Part shown: positions 6,974-13,866 of the stretch, one piece after another
Layout of the letters: each line of letters begins with the position of its first letter
How positions within the stretch are numbered: position 1 is the first letter of the stretch
Source of the DNA: CAZICM01 sp964537685
GTDB lineage: Bacteria > Myxococcota_A > Polyangia > Polyangiales > Polyangiaceae
Reading direction: 5' to 3'
Assembly: GCA_964537685.1 (NCBI GenBank)
Contig: CAZICM010000094.1
Span: 1 to 24,217, forward strand
Length of the DNA stretch: 24,217 nucleotides
Program-made: the position numbers and the translations under genes
Notes under the pieces: model-generated
The model's database searches: none
The model's input: the letters and a program-made list of their open reading frames with translations, nothing else
Told to the model about the DNA's origin: nothing

Positions 6974-6987
6974 ACGGGGACCCTTTG

Positions 6988-7839
6988 ATGAGCGCTTATT
7001 CTCCTTCGCCCAAAGGGATTCGGCGCAAAGCCTTCTTTGCTTTGTGTTCCGGTCTGTTGGCCCTGGGCGCCGCGGGAATGCTGGGCGCTTGTTCGAATGC
7101 GTCCAAACCCTCGCCCGGCCAAGATGAAAAGAGTGTGGTGATCTTTGCCGCCACTTCCCTGCGCGATGTATTTACCAGCCTCGGCGCGTCCTTTAAACAA
7201 TCCCATCCCGGCGTCGAAATGACCTTTAATTATGGAGGTACCCAAGAGCTTCGCACTCAGCTCGAGCATGGGGCGGACGCCGATGTCTTCGCCTCCGCCG
7301 ATCAACAGCATATGGACGAACTGCTAAAGGCCAAGCGAATCGAAGAACCCGTTGTATTCGCCCGCAATGAACCTGTATGGGTGGTGTCCAAGGAGGCTTC
7401 GGGGCTGATTCGCCAATTTGCCGATTTGCCCAAGGCCGATCGCATTGTGCTGGGCGGGCCGGAAGTGCCGATTGGACGCTATGCCCAGCAGATCCTAGAG
7501 CGGGCAGGCCCAAGCTTGGGCGCCGATTTTAAGGCAAGGGTCGAGGCCAAGGTTGTCTCTAGAGAACCCAATGTGCGCCAGGTGCTCGCAAAAGTCAGCC
7601 TCGGCGAAGCACAGGCCGGTCTGGTGTACCAGAGCGATGCCCTACATGCTCAAGATAAAGTGACGGTGGTTCGCATTCCCCCGGAAATCAATGTTCTTGC
7701 CACCTATCCCATAGCCATGACGGTAGAAGCCAAGCATCCCGCGCTTGCCCGCGCGTGGATCGCCTGGGTGCGCTCGCCCGAGGCCAAAAAAGCGCTTGAA
7801 CAAGCCGGTTTTATCGTTGAAGGAGCCCCTGTACCGTGA
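6988..7839 (+). CDS. modA: Molybdate ABC transporter, substrate-binding lipoprotein ModA
   Basis: The protein has 283 residues from the ATG at 6988, which follows a GGGGA ribosome binding site. A long N-terminal signal ends in a lipobox MLGAC (lipidated Cys35), so the protein is membrane-tethered. The mature part shows the ModA/WtpA-type fold signatures: FAATSLRDVFTSLGASFKQ near the start, NYGGTQELRTQLEHGADADV with FASADQQHM, and YPIAMTVEAKHPALARAW near the end. It captures molybdate (or tungstate) outside the membrane and delivers it to the permease. Stop and next start overlap (7836-7839). Substrate choice between molybdate and tungstate cannot be settled by eye. Confidence 0.9.
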   Translation: MSAYSPSPKGIRRKAFFALCSGLLALGAAGMLGACSNASKPSPGQDEKSVVIFAATSLRDVFTSLGASFKQSHPGVEMTFNYGGTQELRTQLEHGADADVFASADQQHMDELLKAKRIEEPVVFARNEPVWVVSKEASGLIRQFADLPKADRIVLGGPEVPIGRYAQQILERAGPSLGADFKARVEAKVVSREPNVRQVLAKVSLGEAQAGLVYQSDALHAQDKVTVVRIPPEINVLATYPIAMTVEAKHPALARAWIAWVRSPEAKKALEQAGFIVEGAPVP

Positions 7840-8651
7840 AAGGAGAGTTCCGGCACCGAGCGGAGGCCATTCTTCCGGCCCTGATAGGATCGCTGCTGAT
7901 CGCTTTTCTGCTTCTTCCGCTGCTTTCGCTGCTCTTTTCCATATCGCCCGCCGAGCTGTGGGAAGGTCTTCACCATCCTTTGGTTTGGCCCGCCATGCGC
8001 CTGAGCTTGACCACCACGTCCATCAGCTTGGCTTTTGTTGTTTTGCTGGGAACACCTCTGGCCTGGACCCTCGCCATGTCGCATGGCCGTCTATCCCGCC
8101 TGGTGGAAACGTTCATTCAATTGCCTATTGTTATCCCCCCCGCGGTGGCCGGAGTCGCATTGCTCTTGGCCTTTGGGCGCCGAAGCTGGCTCGCTGGATG
8201 GCTTTATCCGGCTTATGGGTCTATCAGTTTTACGACGGGTGCCGTTATTATGGCCGAGGTGTTTGTATCGGCGCCCTTTTTTATTCAGGCGGCGCTTAGC
8301 GCCTTTCGCCGCATTGACCCGAGTTTATTGGAAGTGGCCCGCACCTTTGGCGCATCTCCGCTGCGTATTTTCTTTAGAGTCGCCTTGCCCCTATCGGTGC
8401 AGGGACTGATCGCGGGCGCGGCCATGAGCTGGGCCCGATCGTTGGGAGAGTTTGGAGCGACGCTGATGTTTGCCGGCAATCTCAGCGGAAAGACCCAGAC
8501 GCTTCCCTTGGCCATTTACACGGCGCTGGAGGCCGATCTCCGGGCTGCCCAAGGGTTGTCGATTATCCTTGTGATTTTAGCCTTTGCCCTGCTCGCGGCA
8601 ATCCGGCTGATCATGCGCCCATCCCATCCCCGCGAGGAGCCGGCATCATGA
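7836..8651 (+). CDS. modB: Molybdate ABC transporter permease ModB
   Basis: The protein has 271 residues. The start is GTG at 7836, overlapping the modA stop by 4 bp, with a GAAGGAG ribosome binding site inside modA. Several hydrophobic membrane segments are evident (LIGSLLIAFLLLPLLSLLF near the start, LALVVLLG-like and VIPPAVAGVALLLAFG in the middle). The cytoplasmic EAA loop that docks the ATPase is visible as EVARTFGASPLRIFFRVALP, followed by the conserved ARSLGEFGATLMFAGN typical of ModB/CysT permeases. It forms the membrane channel for molybdate import with the ATPase encoded next. Length is somewhat above the common 220-230 residues of ModB. Confidence 0.9.
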   Translation: MKGEFRHRAEAILPALIGSLLIAFLLLPLLSLLFSISPAELWEGLHHPLVWPAMRLSLTTTSISLAFVVLLGTPLAWTLAMSHGRLSRLVETFIQLPIVIPPAVAGVALLLAFGRRSWLAGWLYPAYGSISFTTGAVIMAEVFVSAPFFIQAALSAFRRIDPSLLEVARTFGASPLRIFFRVALPLSVQGLIAGAAMSWARSLGEFGATLMFAGNLSGKTQTLPLAIYTALEADLRAAQGLSIILVILAFALLAAIRLIMRPSHPREEPAS

Positions 8652-9388
8652 GCGGGAGCGTATCTCTACAAGCCCGGCTTCAAGCGTCGAAAGGCTCGTT
8701 TAGGCTCGATCTTGAACTGGACACGGCCCCGGGAACGCTGGTCATCGCGGGACCGAACGGCGCGGGCAAGACCACGCTTCTTCTGCTGTTGCTGGGGCTT
8801 CGCCCGGTCCAGGCGGGCTTTGTTCGCCTGGGCGGCGATATCCTGCTGGATACCGAAAAGCATTTTCATATTCCCCCAGAGCGGCGCCGTATGGCATATA
8901 TGCCCCAATCGTATGCCCTCTTTCCTCATCTGAGCGTAGAAGAAAACATTGCATTTGCGCTGGGATGCGCACCCCACAAACTCGATCGGGCAGCGCGGCG
9001 CGAGCGCATTCACAGCCTGTTGAAGGAGCTGGATTTAGAAGGCTATGGTCCCAGGCGTATTCACACCCTATCGGGCGGAGAAAAACAGCGGGTTGCCTTG
9101 GCGCGGGCGCTTTCGGTTGAACCTCGGGCCTTGCTTCTCGACGAACCGCTCTCGGCGCTCGATATACATACCCGGGGCGAGGTTCGGAATTTTCTGGCGG
9201 CTTATCTAAAGCGGCTCAATTTACCCACGGTGGTGGTAACGCATAGCGCGGCCGATGCTCAAATGCTGGGGCACCGCATTGCGATCCTTGAAGCGGGCAG
9301 GATAACGCAGATGGGCACCTGGGACGAGCTTGTCCAGCGGCCGGCATCTCGCTTTGTTGAGGAGTTCACGGCGGCCCGGCCCTCTTAA
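8648..9388 (+). CDS. modC: Molybdate ABC transporter ATPase ModC, short form without TOBE domain
   Basis: The protein has 246 residues, and its ATG overlaps the modB stop (ATGA). It contains Walker A GPNGAGKTT (35-43), Q-loop MPQSYALFPHLSVEEN, ABC signature LSGGEKQ (141-147), Walker B LLLDEP (162-167) and switch His in VVVTHS (H199), so the ATPase should be active. The classical ModC is about 350 residues because of a C-terminal TOBE (molybdate-binding) domain. That domain is absent here, since the frame ends soon after FVEEFTAARPS, so feedback inhibition through TOBE would be missing or done by another protein. Its 3' end overlaps the convergent kinase gene by 4 bp. Confidence 0.88.
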   Translation: MSGSVSLQARLQASKGSFRLDLELDTAPGTLVIAGPNGAGKTTLLLLLLGLRPVQAGFVRLGGDILLDTEKHFHIPPERRRMAYMPQSYALFPHLSVEENIAFALGCAPHKLDRAARRERIHSLLKELDLEGYGPRRIHTLSGGEKQRVALARALSVEPRALLLDEPLSALDIHTRGEVRNFLAAYLKRLNLPTVVVTHSAADAQMLGHRIAILEAGRITQMGTWDELVQRPASRFVEEFTAARPS

Positions 9389-11073
9389 CGCAAATCCACC
9401 ACCGCCGTGCTCCCCGCCCGAACCACCACGCCCGCATTCTTGACCACGCTTGGGTCGGCCCGCGATACCGCCCTTAAATTGTAGCTTCCACAGCGCCAGG
9501 CATATACACCCGGACTTTGAACAACGCTCGGTCCTCCGCTGACCATAAAGCTTCCCTTTGAGGCGATCTTGATAGTGCCCGTACAATCTGCCTGGACGGC
9601 GGGGCTGGGCTCGGGAATTGCGGAACTCGCCGAGGGCGCGGTCAATGGAATCTTGGCGCTGGGCAATGGGGGAACGGCTTTGGATAATGGCTTTTCGCTG
9701 GTGTATACGCTTGGCATAGGCAGGGGCTGAGGCGTGACTTTAATGCTTGCGCTTGGCACCTCGGCGTTTGTTGACGAGGAAGAAACAGGTGGCGCGGGAG
9801 CGGGCAATACAGGGTTTTCAGGAGGGGGCCCGGGCCTCGATAGCGTATATGCCGCCCAGCCCAAGAGACTCACTCCCAGGAAACCGAGTCCCATGCCAAG
9901 ACCCATCCAGCGGCGTCCAGGCGAAGGCGCCGTCTGGGATGGCCCGGAAGGCGTCTCATTTGCCACGGCATCCAGGGGAAGGGTCTGAGGTGTGGACTCT
10001 TCTGTCAACTTAAAGGTAAAGGATGCCGTGTCCCCGGCAAATCCCGTTCGGGTCAATTCTCGTCCAATGAGGTTTTCCGTGTTTTTATGTTCTTCACCCC
10101 CCGTTTCTCTAGGTCCATCGGCCAACAAGGCAATCACCTTGCGGGCGGGCTGGGGCTGTGATTTAACGGCCTCTTGCACCAGTTCCGCCACATCATCGCT
10201 GTCGGCTTGAACGATGCCACATTCGGCAAGGGCTTTCGCCATCGATCGGGCATCGGGATGGCGTTCGTTGGGATCGGGCGCAAGCGTCCGAGCCAGGAGG
10301 GCATCGAGCGCCTCGGGAATCTCGGGCATAAGGTCTCGCGCTGTCCGGAATTCTCCCCGCCTAGCCTTGTGCTGACGTTCTTCGTCGCTGTTTCCTGTAA
10401 AGGGCAATGCCCCCGTTAAGAGCTCAAATAAAACAACGCCCATCGCAAAGAGATCGGCCCGTAAATCGATATCCTTGCCCTGATATTGTTCGGGCGCCAT
10501 ATACACAGGCTTGCCCACAATCCCCCGCGCCGCCCTGGATTCGCCGCTGCGCCGCACGAGAGCGACGCCAAAATCGGCAAGCTTTACTTCGCCTTCCACC
10601 GAAAGCAGGATATTGCTGGGGCTAATATCCCGGTGCACCAAGAGCATGCCTTGTTCCTTGGCGCGGGTATGGGCATGATGAAGCCCTCGAAGGGCCTGGC
10701 TCGCGATAAAGAGCGAAAAGGCCATCGAAACCGGCCGCTTATAGGTGCGCGCCCACGATAAGAGCCGCCCTAAATCCAAGCCCGATACATATTCCAGTAC
10801 CAAAAAATAATCCCCGCCCTCCCCTCGCCCAAAGTCCAGCACTTCGACCACATTGGGATGCGATAACAGGGTCATCAGCTTGGCTTCTTCAACGAAAACT
10901 TCGGCAAGGTCGCTCATCGCGGCGATTTCTGGAAGAATGCGCTTGATAACCACGGGCTTTTCAAAGCCCCGTTCGCCCACGGCCACGGCCTTAAAGACTT
11001 CGCCCATGCCCCCTTTGGCCAGCATCTCCTTGAGTATATAGCGGCCAGTGGCCGGCGAGGGATGGCTGTTCAT
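9385..11073 (-). CDS. Membrane-anchored Hanks-type Ser/Thr protein kinase
   Basis: The protein has 562 residues. The kinase domain (about 12-285) has the Gly-rich loop LAKGGMGEVFKA, the ATP-anchoring Lys44 (VVIKR), Glu in VEEAKLM, the catalytic HRDISPSN (147-154), DFG (167-169) and APE (193-195), so it should be active. A linker follows, then a single membrane span at about 389-411 and a Pro/Ser-rich extracytoplasmic region. The final part (about 495-562) is beta-rich with two Cys (DCTGT, WRCGS). Kinase inside and sensor outside is the standard topology. The start lies 7 bp after the second ketosynthase gene, so it belongs to the ACP/ketosynthase operon. A phosphorylated partner could be that pathway, or the FHA activator encoded about 3 kb away; both are speculation. 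Confidence 0.9.
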   Translation of the reverse strand: MNSHPSPATGRYILKEMLAKGGMGEVFKAVAVGERGFEKPVVIKRILPEIAAMSDLAEVFVEEAKLMTLLSHPNVVEVLDFGRGEGGDYFLVLEYVSGLDLGRLLSWARTYKRPVSMAFSLFIASQALRGLHHAHTRAKEQGMLLVHRDISPSNILLSVEGEVKLADFGVALVRRSGESRAARGIVGKPVYMAPEQYQGKDIDLRADLFAMGVVLFELLTGALPFTGNSDEERQHKARRGEFRTARDLMPEIPEALDALLARTLAPDPNERHPDARSMAKALAECGIVQADSDDVAELVQEAVKSQPQPARKVIALLADGPRETGGEEHKNTENLIGRELTRTGFAGDTASFTFKLTEESTPQTLPLDAVANETPSGPSQTAPSPGRRWMGLGMGLGFLGVSLLGWAAYTLSRPGPPPENPVLPAPAPPVSSSSTNAEVPSASIKVTPQPLPMPSVYTSEKPLSKAVPPLPSAKIPLTAPSASSAIPEPSPAVQADCTGTIKIASKGSFMVSGGPSVVQSPGVYAWRCGSYNLRAVSRADPSVVKNAGVVVRAGSTAVVDLR

Positions 11074-11080
11074 GGCCTGT

Positions 11081-12961
11081 TTATATCGATAATGAAGCCG
11101 CGGATTGGGTCCAGGCTTTTAGGGCCAAATGCCCCGCCGCCGAACATAGATCGGCGGTCTGAATGTCCAAGGGAATACGCGCCAATGCGCCCTCTTCGGC
11201 CGAATCCAGGAAGAGCGCGCAGGCGCCCCGTTCAAGGCGATCATGTCCCCATCCAGCAGCCTCCAGCAAATCCCGTCCCGCCGGTCCAATATCGTCCGCG
11301 GCCAGTACCACCATGCGATCGATATTTCCCGCGGCAATCAGTTCGGCCGCGCATTCCAGGGCTTCAATCCCTCCCTGCAGGCCGGAGGCCACCGCAAAAC
11401 TGGGTCCGGTCAATTGATAGACAATGGCGCATTCCCCCGCTACTGCATTGGGCGAAGTCGCTGGAAAAACCCGGGGTTCCGCGCCGGTTGGGCCCCGGGT
11501 CCGGAGCCTTGCCGCAAAGGCTTCATTGGTTTCCAGCGTGGCGAGCGCATGGCCCGCCACAATACCCGCGCCTTCCAAACGAGGGCGGCCTGTTTTTTGG
11601 GCGAGTTCCGCAACGGCCGACAATCCCAGCCTGCAGAGCGTATCCAGCCGGGACAGTCTGTCGCGGTGCGCGCCTGTGGCTTGGCTTAGGCTGTCGACAT
11701 CGATCGCGCCATGCATCGCGCAGGCATGTAGATAGACGGGGCGAATGGGAGCTTGAGCCCGGCCCCTTTGGGAAGCGGACAGAACCAGCGAGGCATTTGC
11801 GCCTCCAAACGCGGCGGAAAGCTTTAAAGCGGCCCGAAGAGGCCGGGATTCGGCCCGATTGAGCAAGAGGGCGGGAGCATCAGGATCGGGTTCGCCTTCG
11901 CCGGCCGCTGCGGGAGCGACCTGGGCTCGAAGCGCATCGGCGGCGGCCAGGGTTTCAAGAACTCCGGCGGCGCCCAGGGTATGGCCAATCTGCGCCTTAA
12001 AAGGATGCACCACGGGACGATGATCTCCACATACCCGCTGAATGGCTTTGGATTCCATCGCATCATTAAAAGGCGTCGCCGTCGCATGAGCGCTGACCAC
12101 ATCGATGCAATCCGCGCTAAATCCCGAGTCTTTGAGCGCAGCCCCGGCCGCCCTGGCCAGCCCGGCCCCTGTGCGATCGGGCGCCGTAATATGAACCGCA
12201 TCGGTTGAGGCTCCAAAACCAGCCAGATAAAAGAGAGGGGGGCATGCATTTAATGCCCGATCGGCGCGAACCATCGCCAATACACCCGCTCCCTCACCCA
12301 GCGACATCCCATCCCGGCCCATCCGAAAAGGACGGGGGCGAGATGCCGTGGTTGCCCTTAACACTTCAAAACCCGATGCCACAAAGACACTCAGCGCATC
12401 ATAGCCTCCGGCCAATACCCAATCGCAGGCGTCTCGTTCCAGCCAGCGCATGCCCAAGCCAATCGCAATGGTGGACGCTGAACACGCCGCAAGGATATGC
12501 GCCCGTTTTTCAAGGAACGATCCGCTCAGTCCGGTGTTGGTCAGGGCCGTCTCAAAGGGGGCAAAATAAGTGGCTCCTTGGGCAAGCGCCCGAAGATCTT
12601 GGCCTTTGGCCCTCGCTTCAAAGAATTGTTCGGCGATGAGCATGCCTCCGCTCGATGTGCCCATTGCGACGCCGATGCGCTGCTTTCTCCAGTCCGGCGC
12701 CTGTTCATCGAGCGAAGAAATCACCTGTTCCAGCGCCGATTGCAGCAAATCCGCGGCCCGGTCGGCATTGGGGGCCGAATTCAAGCCCAAATCCAAGGGC
12801 GCCCTTCCAGAAAAAGGTTTTTGAAGGCCCGCCGCGCTCAGCAAAGCATCGCGCCCAAGAACACAAGGAGCAGGAGCATCCACGCGCGTTACAGCAAAGG
12901 CATCCGTTCCTAAACCCAAGGCCGAAACGGCACCGGCGGCCAGAACGGCGATATCGCTCAT
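11081..12961 (-). CDS. Beta-ketoacyl-ACP synthase fused to a catalytically dead ketosynthase-like half
   Basis: The protein has 626 residues, with its ATG overlapping the lipoprotein stop (ATGA). Residues 1-398 are a complete condensing enzyme of the FabF/KAS-II type, with nucleophile Cys160 in AACSAST, His292 in SAHATATP and His327 in QIGHTLGAAG, plus LGEGAGVL. It should extend acyl-ACP with malonyl-ACP. Residues about 405-626 resemble the first half of a second ketosynthase (PSFAVASGLQGGIEAL), but the nucleophile position is occupied by Leu (about 528) and the catalytic His half is missing. This recalls chain-length-factor-like partners, where a dead ketosynthase pairs with an active one. 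The fused arrangement and two such genes in one operon are unusual. The specific product is unknown. Confidence 0.8.
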   Translation of the reverse strand: MSDIAVLAAGAVSALGLGTDAFAVTRVDAPAPCVLGRDALLSAAGLQKPFSGRAPLDLGLNSAPNADRAADLLQSALEQVISSLDEQAPDWRKQRIGVAMGTSSGGMLIAEQFFEARAKGQDLRALAQGATYFAPFETALTNTGLSGSFLEKRAHILAACSASTIAIGLGMRWLERDACDWVLAGGYDALSVFVASGFEVLRATTASRPRPFRMGRDGMSLGEGAGVLAMVRADRALNACPPLFYLAGFGASTDAVHITAPDRTGAGLARAAGAALKDSGFSADCIDVVSAHATATPFNDAMESKAIQRVCGDHRPVVHPFKAQIGHTLGAAGVLETLAAADALRAQVAPAAAGEGEPDPDAPALLLNRAESRPLRAALKLSAAFGGANASLVLSASQRGRAQAPIRPVYLHACAMHGAIDVDSLSQATGAHRDRLSRLDTLCRLGLSAVAELAQKTGRPRLEGAGIVAGHALATLETNEAFAARLRTRGPTGAEPRVFPATSPNAVAGECAIVYQLTGPSFAVASGLQGGIEALECAAELIAAGNIDRMVVLAADDIGPAGRDLLEAAGWGHDRLERGACALFLDSAEEGALARIPLDIQTADLCSAAGHLALKAWTQSAASLSI

Positions 12962-13866
12962 CGCGGGGCCCCGCCGGGCTGAACCGGCGCGTCTGGATCG
13001 CTAAAAGCCTTGGGATTGGGCGGGTTTTCTTCAATGCCTTCACAGAAAATCTGTACCGATAGGCCCGTACTCTGCTGGGTATAATAGGTGTCGGCACACA
13101 AAAGCCCCCGGGCCGAAATCACTTCCCGATCCAGACAGCGGCTCCTGCCTTCGGGCGTCGGCGATGACCACCGGCTTCTCCTGATCACCACTTCGGTATC
13201 GCGGAAATCTGCGCCCGTACCAAAGATCGCGCAGATCTCCATCACTGTATCTTTTTGAACAGCGTCGCGGAGCGCAAAACGATCGGCCGTTCCCCGGCGC
13301 TCATACCATAAAAACTCCCCCACCACCGGCTGAAGAAGCCAGAACTTTAAAAAATCCACCGGAAATCTCCGGGTGGCCGCGCTGTTGAGCTTGCCCCGCA
13401 CCGTGAGATTCAGCGCCGGCACCGCGAAACGAAAGTCCTGCTGAGCATCGCTGAGCCATAGATCCACGCCCGTTGTGCCGCCCGGCCCCAGCAAAATCAT
13501 CCGAAGCGCATCGGGAGGCGCCACGGCCACCGCGCCCCGCCCTTCCAAGTAGCGTCCTGTGATGGGCTCGCTCAGCAAGAAGGCCACTTTTTTGGTGTGG
13601 GGCGCCTTGGGATTCAGCTCTGTTTGAAGCCGGCTCAAGAGAGCCTGCGCCGTCTGAAAACCCTGTTCCGAATACGCGGCGCCCGGGCTTTGATCTGGAT
13701 AGGGATTGACGGCGCCCGGCTGAACCGAGGCGATATCCGCACAGACCGCTGGCACCTGTGGGGGCACAAGCGGGATTGGAAACGATGCCTCCAGCCAACA
13801 TCCTCCAAGCCCAAACAGCGCCGATCCAGCTATCCCCATCGCAATCATCGTTTGAGACATTTTCAT
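12958..13866 (-). CDS. Lipoprotein within the ACP/ketosynthase operon, possibly LolB-like
   Basis: The protein has 302 residues. The ATG at 13866 was chosen because it overlaps the upstream ketosynthase stop (ATGA) and starts a lipoprotein signal (MKMSQTMIAMGIAGSALFGLGGC, lipidated Cys about 23). An upstream reading to 13953 would run into the ketosynthase. The middle (PPDALRMILLGPGGTTGVDLW and following strands) resembles the repeated strand pattern of LolB/DUF3261-like lipid-carrier lipoproteins, which occur in aryl-polyene-type gene clusters; this is a tentative fold guess. The C-terminal region has several Cys (EICAIF, SRCLDRE, LLCADT, IFCEG). Being locked between two ketosynthase genes suggests that it handles or exports the lipid product. 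Confidence 0.7.
   Translation of the reverse strand: MKMSQTMIAMGIAGSALFGLGGCWLEASFPIPLVPPQVPAVCADIASVQPGAVNPYPDQSPGAAYSEQGFQTAQALLSRLQTELNPKAPHTKKVAFLLSEPITGRYLEGRGAVAVAPPDALRMILLGPGGTTGVDLWLSDAQQDFRFAVPALNLTVRGKLNSAATRRFPVDFLKFWLLQPVVGEFLWYERRGTADRFALRDAVQKDTVMEICAIFGTGADFRDTEVVIRRSRWSSPTPEGRSRCLDREVISARGLLCADTYYTQQSTGLSVQIFCEGIEENPPNPKAFSDPDAPVQPGGAPR

Noticed and set aside
6880..6987. Sigma-54 (-24/-12) promoter before modA
   Set aside because: A TGG and a TTGC occur near 6910-6930, but their spacing does not fit the required GG-N10-GC pattern.
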